From Methanosarcina siciliae T4/M (GTDB taxonomy: Archaea; Halobacteriota; Methanosarcinia; Methanosarcinales; Methanosarcinaceae): a stretch of 64,000 nucleotides of DNA. This document shows, piece by piece, positions 18,164 through 26,897 of the stretch. Position 1 is the stretch's first letter, and each line of letters opens with the position of its first letter. A model generated the notes under the pieces. That model ran no database searches. It worked only from the letters and a program-made list of their open reading frames with translations, and was not told the DNA's origin. The stretch covers positions 1,612,001 to 1,676,000 of the forward strand of contig NZ_CP009506.1 in the NCBI RefSeq assembly GCF_000970085.1, in the 5' to 3' direction. A program made the position numbers and the translations under genes.

Positions 18164-20371
18164 TTAAGCCGTTTCTGAACGGTTGGATGATTCTACTTCA
18201 CCGTCGCCTTCGGTTCTTTTGTTTCCGTTTATCGGAATTGTGAAAGCAAAGGTACTTCCTTTTCCTATCCTGCTATTAAACCAGACATAGCCCCCATGCA
18301 GGTTAACAATCTGTTTTACCAGGGCAAGTCCGAGCCCTGTTCCCTGGACTTTTTTTGATGAAAAGGAAGCTACCTGGCTGAAAGGTTTGAAAAGCTTGCT
18401 TTGATCCTCAACCTTGATTCCGATCCCATAGTCTTTGACCTTTATTTCTACCATATCTCCTTTCCTTTTAGCCTCTATTTTCACAAGTCCGTTTTCCTTA
18501 GAAAATTTAATAGCATTATCCAGCAGGTTGTACATGATCTGAGCAAAACGAGCCTCATCGGCCCGGATAGTGTTAAGGCTTTCATCCACCCGGATTTGAA
18601 CCTCAATCATTTTCCTGTCTGCAATAGGAGATAGCAGATTTTTTATAGAATTGAGTTTACTGCTGAGCTCAAACTCTTTATACTCAAGTTCAAGCTTTCC
18701 AGCCTCAACCTTAGAGAGGTCAAGAATATCGTTAATAAGGTTCAGAAGGTGTTTTCCACTCCTTGAAATGTTTCCGACAGCTTTGAGTTGTTTTTCGTTG
18801 AGATCTCCATAAATTTTTTCATATAATAGGTCAGAAAACCCTATGATTGAGTTAAGCGGAGTTCTCAACTCATGGCTCATATTTGCCAGAAACTCGCTTT
18901 TAGTACGATTTGCGACCTCAGCAACCTGTTTTTCCTGAAGCAGTTTTTCGGATTCTTTCCTTTCAGTAACATCCCTGCAGGTTTGAAGCACGCCTATGAT
19001 CTTTCCCTGATCATCTGTCACAGGAGTTGCCTGGACAAACCAGACTTTTCCATCCTTTGCAGTAAATTCACCTGATTTTTTCTCCCTACCTGTAAAGATA
19101 TGCTCAAGATACATGAATTCAACTAAAGGCCCGCTAATCCCTGGAGTGGCTTTCAGGCAGACTCCCATTGCCGACTCCAGATCCATATTCATATATTCGA
19201 GAGCAGCTTTGTTTGCCCAGATGATTTTTAATTCGGGGCTCACAAAAACGACCAGTTCGTTAAGCGAGTCGAGCAGGACTTTTTTTTCACGGGCCTGAGC
19301 TTTTACCTCCTGTTCTGCAAGATAGATATCATTTAACATCCCGTTTATTTCTCTTGACAGACGATAGAGTTCATCATTGTCTTTGAGATCCAACCTTTTG
19401 GAAAGGTCTTTTTCTGACCTTACCTTTGTGACAAAATCGTCAATTTCTACTAATCTCGAAATAAATAATTTGTCAAGCGCAAATTTGACGCCGACCCCTG
19501 TCATAAGCCCGGTCAGAATCAGGAACCAGTACATGTAACTAAGGGTTCTTTCACCATGCTGATAAAGTTCCCTCTGGAAGTCTGCCCTGATGAGCAGAGC
19601 AAGATTGCCTTTTATATCCTTTAACCCGAAATAACCTGCAATTTGATCTTCATTCAGAGGTTCAACTATAATGCGGTCAGGATTTTCCGAGGCGTTTTTG
19701 ATTTTTGTCTGAAAATCGGTAGGCATATTCTCGTCTGCCCTGTACATCAGCAGGGAAGAGCGGGTAACCCTTTTAAAAGAATCAAGTAGCTCATCGTCAA
19801 AATATCTCCCAAAAATTAGGGTGCCTTTAGAGGGGCCTTCATATGTTGTTGTGAGGATAGGGTGACAGGAGATAAACATGGGGTCTTCTTCAAGCAAAAC
19901 AAAACCGCTTATTAAGTCTTCTTCTCCGGTTGTAAGAAGACTTCCGTCTTTTATCATTGCAAGCAGATCGTCAGAAACAGGCATTTCTTCCGCAGTATGA
20001 GTATCCACAGACTTGATATAAACCACTTCCCCGGAGTTATTAACGAAAATCATGACGTTAACGTTAATCCCTGCAAGCGTCTGATTCTGCAGGTCAACAT
20101 TTATGTATTCCTGATTTTTATCGTCAATAAACTGGTAGGTGTCATCCCAGCAAGCCCAGTCCTGAACAATATAGTCCAGGTACCCCTGTTCTGTGGCAAC
20201 AGAGTTTTGCACTCGCTCTACATTCTCTAATGTATCAGCCCGTTCAAGCTCCAAAAAGTTGGACAGCTGCATGTTATGTGTAAATGTAAATGAGGCTGTA
20301 AGTACTGCAAAAATTAAGAGGGTGATAATAAGAACCTTTTTGCTAATATCTATCGCGTATACCCCCAACAA
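18164..20371 (-). CDS. CHASE4 sensor histidine kinase 2
   Basis: The protein is about 735 residues with the same order as kinase 1. A transmembrane helix (about 10-30) precedes a CHASE4 domain (WACWDDTYQFIDDKNQEYINVDL). A second helix lies near 275-295, then HAMP, PAS (about 370-475), HisKA FLANMSHELRTPLNSIIGF (His about 500) and HATPase with DNAIKF, VKDYGIGI and GTGLGLALVKQI. The start is unusual: TTG at 20371 (or the next codon, also TTG) with no clear Shine-Dalgarno site, and no ATG or GTG aligns with the MDVSKK start of kinase 1. It differs from kinase 1 mainly in the sensor half, so the pair probably senses different ligands. Confidence 0.92.
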   Translation of the reverse strand: MLGVYAIDISKKVLIITLLIFAVLTASFTFTHNMQLSNFLELERADTLENVERVQNSVATEQGYLDYIVQDWACWDDTYQFIDDKNQEYINVDLQNQTLAGINVNVMIFVNNSGEVVYIKSVDTHTAEEMPVSDDLLAMIKDGSLLTTGEEDLISGFVLLEEDPMFISCHPILTTTYEGPSKGTLIFGRYFDDELLDSFKRVTRSSLLMYRADENMPTDFQTKIKNASENPDRIIVEPLNEDQIAGYFGLKDIKGNLALLIRADFQRELYQHGERTLSYMYWFLILTGLMTGVGVKFALDKLFISRLVEIDDFVTKVRSEKDLSKRLDLKDNDELYRLSREINGMLNDIYLAEQEVKAQAREKKVLLDSLNELVVFVSPELKIIWANKAALEYMNMDLESAMGVCLKATPGISGPLVEFMYLEHIFTGREKKSGEFTAKDGKVWFVQATPVTDDQGKIIGVLQTCRDVTERKESEKLLQEKQVAEVANRTKSEFLANMSHELRTPLNSIIGFSDLLYEKIYGDLNEKQLKAVGNISRSGKHLLNLINDILDLSKVEAGKLELEYKEFELSSKLNSIKNLLSPIADRKMIEVQIRVDESLNTIRADEARFAQIMYNLLDNAIKFSKENGLVKIEAKRKGDMVEIKVKDYGIGIKVEDQSKLFKPFSQVASFSSKKVQGTGLGLALVKQIVNLHGGYVWFNSRIGKGSTFAFTIPINGNKRTEGDGEVESSNRSETA

Positions 20372-20424
20372 CTTAGAAGTAACGAGGAGCTTGAAGTTAT
20401 TATATTATTTATTATTAAAAGAAG

Positions 20425-20438
20425 ATAAACTATATAAG
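20425..20438 (-). promoter_or_regulatory. TATA box for kinase 2
   Basis: On the minus strand CTTATATAGT lies about 60 bp upstream of the TTG start at 20371. The predicted start of transcription is about 20403, leaving a leader of about 30 nt. Confidence 0.45.
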
Positions 20439-20553
20439 AGTTCGGAGACACATTAAAAAATTAATAATACAAAAATCATTAATATTATACTATTGAAACT
20501 CAAACATCTCAGAGAAAAAGTGAGACTGAACTTAAATAAGCACTATCAAAAAC

Positions 20554-21450
20554 TTATAATACTGGGTCTTGATGATTTTTGGGCAAGCGACCAGGATTTT
20601 TGACCATAATTTTTCTGGCATCGGAATATCCCTGCTCTGCAATTTCAGAGCTTCCTTTTAATGTTATGGTATTCATACCAAAGGTACGGGCAAACTCCTG
20701 AATATTTTCACTAAAACCCGGCTCATATGAAATTCCTGTTTCTATCTTTACAGCCAGGCAGTACCGTGAATTTTTCAGATACCTGTTATTCAAGTCTCTA
20801 CTTCCGGACTCCTTCTCAAAATTTTTCCAGCTCGAAGCCCACATGGGTGTAAGGTAAATCGTGCCTTTACCTCTGCAGGCAAGCATAGCTCTGGCATAGG
20901 CCTCATTTCCTCCAAGCGCCGTACTGATACAATCTTCAACAATCTCTCCAGCTTTATCCTTCAGGAAAAAAAGTGGACATCCAAGGTCTATGAAATCCTT
21001 TTCCAGTTCCCCAAGAACGTGCCCACAGGTACCGTAGAAAATAAGGATTCCATCGGAAAACGCAGCCATTTCCCGGATATTTCGGTAAACTTCGGACTTC
21101 AGAAGCTCAAGGTCGGCATGTAACCCAAGCCTGAGCAGATTTACAACCACACTTATCTGCTGTCCCGCATTTGCATTCATTTTCTCACAGACTTTTCCAA
21201 ATAACGGAAAGGGGGCAAGGAACTTTGCGAGAGTTTCGAAATCGGGGTTACACCCGGTTTTAAAAAACATCTGAACTCTGTCCAGAGGAATTGTCCTGGG
21301 GATACATTTTCCGGCCCTGAGTTTCCGAAGAAACCCCAAATTATTCCTGTTCTCCACGACGATTAGCTGCTTCAGTTCGCAGTCTTTAGAAAGCACATGT
21401 ACAAGCTCGTCTTCGAGCATACCACAGGCGATAATGCTTAACACAGGCAT
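20554..21450 (-). CDS. DUF1638 family protein
   Basis: The 298-residue soluble protein matches the DUF1638 family frequent in methanogens, where it often accompanies corrinoid methyltransferase genes. Visible family features are the start MPVLSIIACGMLEDELVHVL, the IPLDRVQMFFKTGCNPDF and ILIFYGTCGHVLGELEKDF stretches, and IYLTPMWASSWKNF. The function is not established; no methyltransferase gene lies next to it here. The gene is followed at distance by kinase 2 on the same strand and preceded by a small cysteine protein gene. Confidence 0.85.
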   Translation of the reverse strand: MPVLSIIACGMLEDELVHVLSKDCELKQLIVVENRNNLGFLRKLRAGKCIPRTIPLDRVQMFFKTGCNPDFETLAKFLAPFPLFGKVCEKMNANAGQQISVVVNLLRLGLHADLELLKSEVYRNIREMAAFSDGILIFYGTCGHVLGELEKDFIDLGCPLFFLKDKAGEIVEDCISTALGGNEAYARAMLACRGKGTIYLTPMWASSWKNFEKESGSRDLNNRYLKNSRYCLAVKIETGISYEPGFSENIQEFARTFGMNTITLKGSSEIAEQGYSDARKIMVKNPGRLPKNHQDPVL

Positions 21451-21605
21451 GTTTCACTTACAATTGTATTTCAGGTCTACACCCTTAGCTTTTATAGCAA
21501 AATTCCGTGCTTTTTAGGCTAATTCAATATTTATGTAATCAAACTCAACAGCTAAAAATGAGAAATCGAGGGGGTTTTTGGAAATAGGGTCTGGAGTTCC
21601 CAGAT

Positions 21606-21815
21606 TTATTTTTTTGATTTTTCAGGAATTTTCTTATCAGGAGTAACTCCATAATACTTTGTCCTTGCCGCTCCCCAGATACAACCATTTTCCCCGAAGA
21701 TCTTCAGCTCAAGGTTCTGAATAGATTTACAGATACTATTGCCTGCTCTTGCACCCTTACATACTATGCAGAGCTTTTCACAAAAAATAGGGGGGTTTCC
21801 CTTATCTTCAACCAT
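21606..21815 (-). CDS. Small cysteine-containing protein
   Basis: The 69-residue basic protein has four cysteines in a CEKLCIVCKGARAGNSIC arrangement and one more in GENGCIWG, suggesting a small metal-binding or zinc-ribbon-like fold. I do not recognise a family. The start is well supported: AGGAG 7 nt and a second GAGG close to the ATG at 21815. It lies between the DUF1638 gene and a split-barrel flavin-type gene on the same strand. Confidence 0.6.
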   Translation of the reverse strand: MVEDKGNPPIFCEKLCIVCKGARAGNSICKSIQNLELKIFGENGCIWGAARTKYYGVTPDKKIPEKSKK

Positions 21816-21990
21816 ATCCTCACTCCTGATTCATTGTATTTTCAAGAGGTATCCCACAGATGCAATTTGGATTTGTCATAAATTCACTTCTTTGAGAGGA
21901 TACCTGACAAATGGTTAACCTGTACGGATGGTATATTAGCCAGCGCCTTTCAAGGTGTATTTTCCGATTTTTTAAGGGTGAATTTTCCGA

Positions 21991-22395
21991 TTAGAGGAGT
22001 TTAGTTCCTGCTGCAGGACCGGGAGCGCACTGGAAAACGTCACTTATCATGATCTCGATGAGGGTTTTTGCAGGAAGACCTGGTTTTGCAGCATTCACAA
22101 TTGCTTTCATCTTATCGAATTTTTCGCCTGACCTGATAATTGTAGCTTTTCCTTTTATCTGGTAGCACCCGCCTGTTCCCGGCCCCCACACATAGATTGC
22201 AACGATTGGGTTTTCTTCCAGGTTTGCAAGGGACTTAACCATGAAATTGTCTGCAATCCAGATAGTCTCGTCATCAACAAGCTGGCAGAAACCTATGGGT
22301 ACTACGTTAGGAACTCCCTCTTTTGAAGCCGTTGCAACAGGAAAGATCTTTACCTTTGAAAAAGCAGTCTTCATTTCTTCACTTAACTTTGCCAT
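21991..22395 (-). CDS. Pyridoxamine 5'-phosphate oxidase-like split-barrel protein 1
   Basis: The 134-residue protein has the FMN-binding split-barrel fold: FPVATASKEGVPNVVPIGFCQL, then DDETIWIADNFMVKSLANLEENPIVAIYVW, then YQIKGKATII. The length is typical of single-domain family members, which bind FMN or a related cofactor (in methanogens possibly F420) and reduce small substrates; a true PNPOx role is unlikely. A Cys near the C-terminus (VFQCAPGPAAG) resembles flavoredoxin-type members. A second family member lies at 22819. A TATA box at 22431-22443 gives a very short leader. Confidence 0.85.
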   Translation of the reverse strand: MAKLSEEMKTAFSKVKIFPVATASKEGVPNVVPIGFCQLVDDETIWIADNFMVKSLANLEENPIVAIYVWGPGTGGCYQIKGKATIIRSGEKFDKMKAIVNAAKPGLPAKTLIEIMISDVFQCAPGPAAGTKLL

Positions 22396-22430
22396 AACAT
22401 TTTCACCATCAGGTTGATTTGCAGTATAAA

Positions 22431-22443
22431 TTTATATATTTAA
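22431..22443 (-). promoter_or_regulatory. TATA box for the split-barrel gene 1
   Basis: On the minus strand TTAAATATATAAA lies 36-48 bp upstream of the ATG at 22395, placing transcription start near 22408-22412 and the leader at roughly 15 nt. Confidence 0.5.
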
Positions 22444-22549
22444 GCGTTAGAATTCTGTACCTGAAGAGATATTTGTGTACTTTAATAACCTTTACTGATG
22501 AAATATGGAATATTAAATGCCATTAAAGCTAAAAAGAGGGATTAAATTG

Positions 22550-22720
22550 ATGTATAAAGACATCAGAAATTTGGTTGAGGGGGTACGGGAAAAAATTGGG
22601 CTTGAGATTGGTTCCAGGAACGAAAAAGTTATTTACTGGAAAAATGGCTGCAATTGTACGAGTCCATTCCTGAGTTTACAGATGAGCCTTATGCCTGAAT
22701 TTCTGTCTTTCTTAAACTGA
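22550..22720 (+). pseudogene. Short ORF, possibly a frameshifted gene remnant
   Basis: An ATG at 22550 with GAGGG 10 nt upstream opens a frame reading MYKDIRNLVEGVREKIGLE, then loses coherence and stops at 22718. A shift of frame near 22608 gives DWFQERKSYLLEKW and LQLYESIPEFTDEPYA, ending at a TGA at 22696-22698; this looks more like the helical tail of a normal protein. I read it as a small decayed gene or gene fragment. No family recognised. Confidence 0.35.
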
Positions 22721-22818
22721 TATCTTGCTTATTATCCCAAAAATATTCAAAAAAGAGATCTGAAAATGATATAACAAAAATATCATTTTTTAGCCTATCA
22801 ATAGCAGAAATCTATTGT

Positions 22819-23259
22819 TCAGAAAGTTACGCTTGTCCTGTATCCGAACTCAACGCTGTAATCAAGATAATAGACAAGCTCAGGCTCTATTTTTATCATG
22901 ATGGTATCCGGATCGGGCGGCATATCTGCAGTAACAGGGAATTTGGCTGCTATGATCTCCCCGACTTCTCGCAATTCTGTCTCATCATTGACTATCGATG
23001 CCTTACCTTCTACCTGGAGTGCCTGCATATCAAACCAATCAGGATCGTCCTCATCAACCGTAAAGGCTACATAAGGGTTGTTAATGATATTCTGGACTTT
23101 CCGGGTGTTTTTATTGGTTGCCACGTATACGACTTCATCTTCGGAAACATACGCCATCGTATGAGCCATTGGCCTGCCCTGCGGGCTGAGGGTTGCGAGG
23201 TTCAGGTAATTGTGAGTTGCAAGGTATTCGCAAATCTTAGCTTTGAGCTCTTCTGTCAT
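22819..23259 (-). CDS. Pyridoxamine 5'-phosphate oxidase-like split-barrel protein 2
   Basis: The protein is about 146 residues from the ATG at 23259, which has GGTGG six bases upstream; an in-frame ATG at 23271 has none. The split-barrel features are HNYLNLATLSPQGRPMAHTMAYV, DEVVYVATNKNTRKVQNIINNPYVAFTV and ALQVEGKASIV. The family binds FMN or F420 and catalyses small-molecule redox steps. It is only distantly similar to the family member at 21991. The C-terminal VYYLDYSVEFGYRTSV is typical of the haem/flavin-binding subgroup. Confidence 0.85.
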   Translation of the reverse strand: MTEELKAKICEYLATHNYLNLATLSPQGRPMAHTMAYVSEDEVVYVATNKNTRKVQNIINNPYVAFTVDEDDPDWFDMQALQVEGKASIVNDETELREVGEIIAAKFPVTADMPPDPDTIMIKIEPELVYYLDYSVEFGYRTSVTF

Positions 23260-23636
23260 ATTCCCCACCATAAATTGTAACTTTTAGTCGGACCCTATCA
23301 GAGATCTTTTACGTCGAACTTTACTTCGAGCCTTTCCAGATACTATATTCCAGGGTATTCTTCGATCAGTGCTATGAAGGGAAAAAATCTACTCATGACC
23401 CAACTGATATTTCTACTCATGACCTAACTGATATTTGCAGTCCTTTCCCCATACACATTATAGGGACAAAATTTATAAATTTTTCTTATAAATTACGGAA
23501 CTTGCAAGTAAAAATGCAACAGGGATAGCAAAAACAGAGTGAGTGGTTTAGAGAAAAGAAGCATTGACCTTTTCAGAAGGGGAAAACAAGTCAGAATTAA
23601 ATAGTCGATATAAAAAAGTCAAAAAGAAAAAAGAAA

Positions 23637-24629
23637 TCAGGACTTTCGCTTCTTCACACACTCTTTTAGCCTTTCTTCAAGTCGGATACGGGAGATAAAA
23701 ACTCCAAACTGGGTTGCGATGGTTTCAATAACCGTGCGTACGCTATCCGAAAGCTCATATTCCATACTTGAGGCAAGATAAAAAGCGGCAATGACCTCAT
23801 TTTCGGACTTAACCGGAATTATTGCCGTAGCTCTCAGGTTTTCCTGCCTGAGTGCATCGTCTCTGGAGGTGAGAAGGAGGTCTATATGCTGCTTATAGAC
23901 AGGTTGTCCTATCATAACCAGCTTGGTGTTTGGGGAATTTGCACTGTAGTAAGAGGCATTCTCAACAAAGGTGGGAGAAAAACCACTCTGGATGGCTAGG
24001 GCCATATCGCCGGTATCTTCGTCAACCAGGTAGATGCCTCCGACATCTATTTCATCTATCTGAAGGCACGAATCAAGCAATATATCAAGTGTCCCATCCA
24101 GGTGTTGCGAAGTGCTAAGAGAGATTCCAAGGTCCCGCTGGATATAAAGCAGCTTTTCTTTTCGTTTTCTTTCGGTAACATCAAGAATTATACCTTTAAG
24201 ATACTTTACGACCCCATTCTCATCGGCTTCGATAAAGGTTCTTTCATCAACCCAGCGTACTTCCCCTGACTTTGTAAGTATCCTGTATTCCTGAGAGAAA
24301 TCCACATAGTCTTCCTCGATCCTTCTAGAGAGCTCTCTTTCGACCCTTTCGAGATCATCAGGGTGCACAATATTCCCATACAGAAGTTTCCCTGAGGTGA
24401 ATTCTTCCACCGTATACCCGAAATGCTTTATGTTCTCTGAGACAAACTCAGCAGGCCAGTACTTCTCAGGCCGCCACAGGAAAACAGTTACAGGAACTTT
24501 ATTTATTACTGAGATCAGCTCTTTCGCCATCTCAAGTGCGCTGCATAAAGCTACCTCATTGAGATATTTGCAGGCTTTTTGTTTGCTGTTACTTCCGTTT
24601 TTAGCCGAGTTTGAAGTTGCTTTAGCCAT
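23637..24629 (-). CDS. PAS-GAF sensor protein without a kinase domain
   Basis: The protein is about 330 residues. A PAS domain of the PAS_3 type (about 45-155: FGYTVEEFTSGKLLYGNIVHPDD ... YRILTKSGEVRWVDERTF ... LKGIILDVTERKR) is followed by a GAF domain (about 165-325: LSTSQHLDGTLDILLDSCLQIDEIDVGGIYLV ... ATAIIPVKSENEVIAAFYLAS). It ends in a charged KKRKS tail; HisKA and HATPase parts are absent. It is soluble, with no transmembrane helix. The start at 24629 has GGAG 6 nt upstream; the ATG at 24641 is an alternative. It may sense a ligand and signal by protein contact; partner unknown. Confidence 0.85.
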   Translation of the reverse strand: MAKATSNSAKNGSNSKQKACKYLNEVALCSALEMAKELISVINKVPVTVFLWRPEKYWPAEFVSENIKHFGYTVEEFTSGKLLYGNIVHPDDLERVERELSRRIEEDYVDFSQEYRILTKSGEVRWVDERTFIEADENGVVKYLKGIILDVTERKRKEKLLYIQRDLGISLSTSQHLDGTLDILLDSCLQIDEIDVGGIYLVDEDTGDMALAIQSGFSPTFVENASYYSANSPNTKLVMIGQPVYKQHIDLLLTSRDDALRQENLRATAIIPVKSENEVIAAFYLASSMEYELSDSVRTVIETIATQFGVFISRIRLEERLKECVKKRKS

Positions 24630-24840
24630 CGTATTCTCCATTCAGGAAACTTTTACAGGAAGCTATGAGAAAATTTCATGTATTTAATATTTTTGTTACA
24701 ATCACATAGAAAGACGCAATAAATTAAATAGATTTTGATTTGAACTTCAGGCAGGATCATGATGAAGAGGCACATTGCTGTATGTGGGAGGTGAAATACG
24801 AACCCTGGAATTGGTAGAAAAAAAGAAAAATCAAGGGAAA

Positions 24841-24850
24841 AATATATAAA
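24841..24850 (-). promoter_or_regulatory. TATA box upstream of the PAS-GAF gene
   Basis: On the minus strand TTTATATATT lies about 210 bp upstream of the start at 24629. This predicts a long leader of about 190 nt. Confidence 0.35.
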
Positions 24851-24910
24851 CAAAACTTCAATCAGGCTTGCTTAGGGAGAGGACGTGTCTAGAAAATAAT
24901 AACAAGAAAA

Positions 24911-25018
24911 AGAAGGAGAACAAGAAGGAGAACAAGAAGGAGAAAAAGAAGGGGAAAAAGAAGGGGAAAAAGAAGAGGAAAAAGAAGAGGAAAAAGAAAA
25001 GGAAGAAGAAAAATAAAG
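24911..25018. repeat. 12-bp polypurine tandem repeat, 9 copies
   Basis: About nine phased 12-bp units of the type agaaggagaaca drift to agaagaggaaaa, and every base but four or five is a purine. The tract abuts the 3' end of the HEAT-repeat gene (stop at 25031), so the HEAT transcript would run into a pyrimidine-rich stretch that may help termination. Confidence 0.85.
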
Positions 25019-25030
25019 AAAAGTTTTCAG

Positions 25031-26245
25031 TCAAGTAAATTTATTTACGAACTTTTTTACATTTTCATCCTGCCAGCCGTCTATTAATTCCCGGACAGCA
25101 GCATCTCTTACAAATTCATCTTTTTCTTTAAGGGCTATCTCCTTAATCAAGGGAAGAGTGCCGGAGTCCGTATGCCAGATTTTTGCAAGTTCCTGAACTG
25201 CATTAACCCGTACAAAATTATCGCTGTCATTCAGCAACCTATCTCTTACAAGGTGAAGTGTTTCCGGCTTTTCGTGCCAGGTTTTTGCAAGTTCTTCCAT
25301 GGCATTTTTCCGGACCGAATAATGTTCGTCAGAAATCGCTGTATCCATGATCAGTTCAAAGGTCCCAGGTTCTTCAGGCCATAAGGAGGCAAGCAGACTG
25401 ACTGCAGTTCCCCTGACCATGTTGTCCTCATCGTGAATGCACCTGTCCTTGATAAAGTCCTGAATTTCAGGCTCATTCCGCCAGCCGTTTGCAAGTTCCT
25501 GAATCGCAACCCCTCTTACGGAATAATGGTCATCCTTAACTGCCCTTTCCTTAATAAAGGGAAGGATATCTTCTCTGGAAGGCCATTTCCCAGCCAGTTC
25601 CTGCAAAGCTGCACTCCTTACAGCATAGTGCTCGTCGTTCAGGGCTTTATCCATGAGTAGCTGAAGGGCGGCAGGCTCCGTACTCCAGTATTTTGCAACA
25701 CTCTGGATTGCAATAGCCCTGACAAAACCGTCTTTTTCCTTTACAGCCCTATCTGTAATAAAATCAAGGCTGCAACAGTTTTTACCCCAGCATCTGGAAA
25801 GCTCCTGGAGAGATGTACTTCGGACGAATTTATCTCCCGCATTCTCAGCCCAATACCTCAGTAGTTCAGGAATTTCAGGCAAATGTTTCCAGTTTTCTGC
25901 CAGCTCTTTGACAGCAGCCCTCCTTACTTCATAATTACAGTCTTCGGTAGCTCTTTCCCGGAGAAAAGGCAGGGTTTCCGGGTTTTCATGCCAGAACCTT
26001 GCCAGCTCCTGAAGGGCAACCTTTCGAACCGAATAATGGCTATCCTCAACAGCTCGCTCTTTAATGAATTCAAAAATATCTCCATTTTCACGAGAATTTT
26101 TTGCAAGGGTGAGAAGGACTTCGCGTCTATCCGTATGATCTTTTTCTCCCACTGCCCGAGCTTTAAGCAACTCCAGAGACCTAAAAGAAATTACCTCCTT
26201 ATCATCAGGATCTCCGGGGGGGAGAGATATAATACTTTCAGGCAT
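25031..26245 (-). CDS. HEAT-repeat protein
   Basis: The 404-residue protein is made almost entirely of about eleven 34-residue HEAT-type units (from about residue 30 to 395) with the consensus xRAvxDxxxxVRxxAxqELAkxWxxxPexLxfik; the VR and ELA positions are kept in nearly every unit. Such repeats form a curved helical scaffold for protein binding. AGGTGG lies 6 nt before the ATG at 26245. There is no enzyme domain and no signal peptide, so it is likely a cytoplasmic adaptor; the partner is unknown. The near-identical unit length suggests recent expansion. Confidence 0.9.
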   Translation of the reverse strand: MPESIISLPPGDPDDKEVISFRSLELLKARAVGEKDHTDRREVLLTLAKNSRENGDIFEFIKERAVEDSHYSVRKVALQELARFWHENPETLPFLRERATEDCNYEVRRAAVKELAENWKHLPEIPELLRYWAENAGDKFVRSTSLQELSRCWGKNCCSLDFITDRAVKEKDGFVRAIAIQSVAKYWSTEPAALQLLMDKALNDEHYAVRSAALQELAGKWPSREDILPFIKERAVKDDHYSVRGVAIQELANGWRNEPEIQDFIKDRCIHDEDNMVRGTAVSLLASLWPEEPGTFELIMDTAISDEHYSVRKNAMEELAKTWHEKPETLHLVRDRLLNDSDNFVRVNAVQELAKIWHTDSGTLPLIKEIALKEKDEFVRDAAVRELIDGWQDENVKKFVNKFT

Positions 26246-26837
26246 TTCTTTCCACCTACTTTATTTCTACCACTAATTCTACATCTACCGGAATATGATT
26301 TACCTGTTTAATATATTCATATTTGTTATTTTAATCATATATAAAAACATTATGAAATTAAAATCTTCATCTAAAAAAATTAAAATTAGCAGTAAAGCAT
26401 ATTCGTCAGTTTGCCCTGCGATTATTTTTGATTTGGGAGCAGTTGAAGATAAATCTTTTGGGATCTTCACATCCCCTGAAAAATTAAAGAAATTCACACA
26501 TATTCCAGGATTTCAGGCATTTTATTTCCGCATATTTTGTAGTCACATTCCGGTTCAGATTCCTTAAAAGCCTGAAAAGGTTAAATTTTATTAACGTATT
26601 GAATATTAATTTGACTTACACAAAACCTTACTTGATATGGTTTAGGTTTGATTTCACTTACTCAAAGCCTTACTGTACTTATTTGAAGCTTGGCTTACTT
26701 TAAGTTTTATTTGAGTCCTTCAGGCAGTCATAGATCAATTTAATATATCACCGCAGACATCATTATAAATATAATTTGTAGAGAGAAAATTTGTAGAGAA
26801 AAACAGAGAGATCATTCTAAAAGACTGTGCTGAAAGC
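26246..26837. other. Intergenic gap
   Basis: No credible gene in about 590 AT-rich bases between divergent genes. Two overlapping short frames, plus 26295-26567 and minus 26300-26497, have no ribosome sites or family features. Confidence 0.5.
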
Positions 26838-26848
26838 ATTTATATAAT
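26838..26848 (+). promoter_or_regulatory. TATA box for the glucan phosphorylase gene
   Basis: ATTTATATAAT lies where transcription would begin near 26868. The ATG at 26877 would then be almost at the RNA end, while the ATG at 26898 has a leader with GGGGG at about 26882, supporting the latter as start. Confidence 0.5.
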
Positions 26849-26897
26849 CTTTTTTTTAAATGTACCCGCTAATATAATGACAGGGGGATTTACAGAC

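Noticed and set aside
26295..26567. Overlapping short frames on both strands in the gap before the phosphorylase gene
   Set aside because: Neither has a ribosome site or a recognisable domain.
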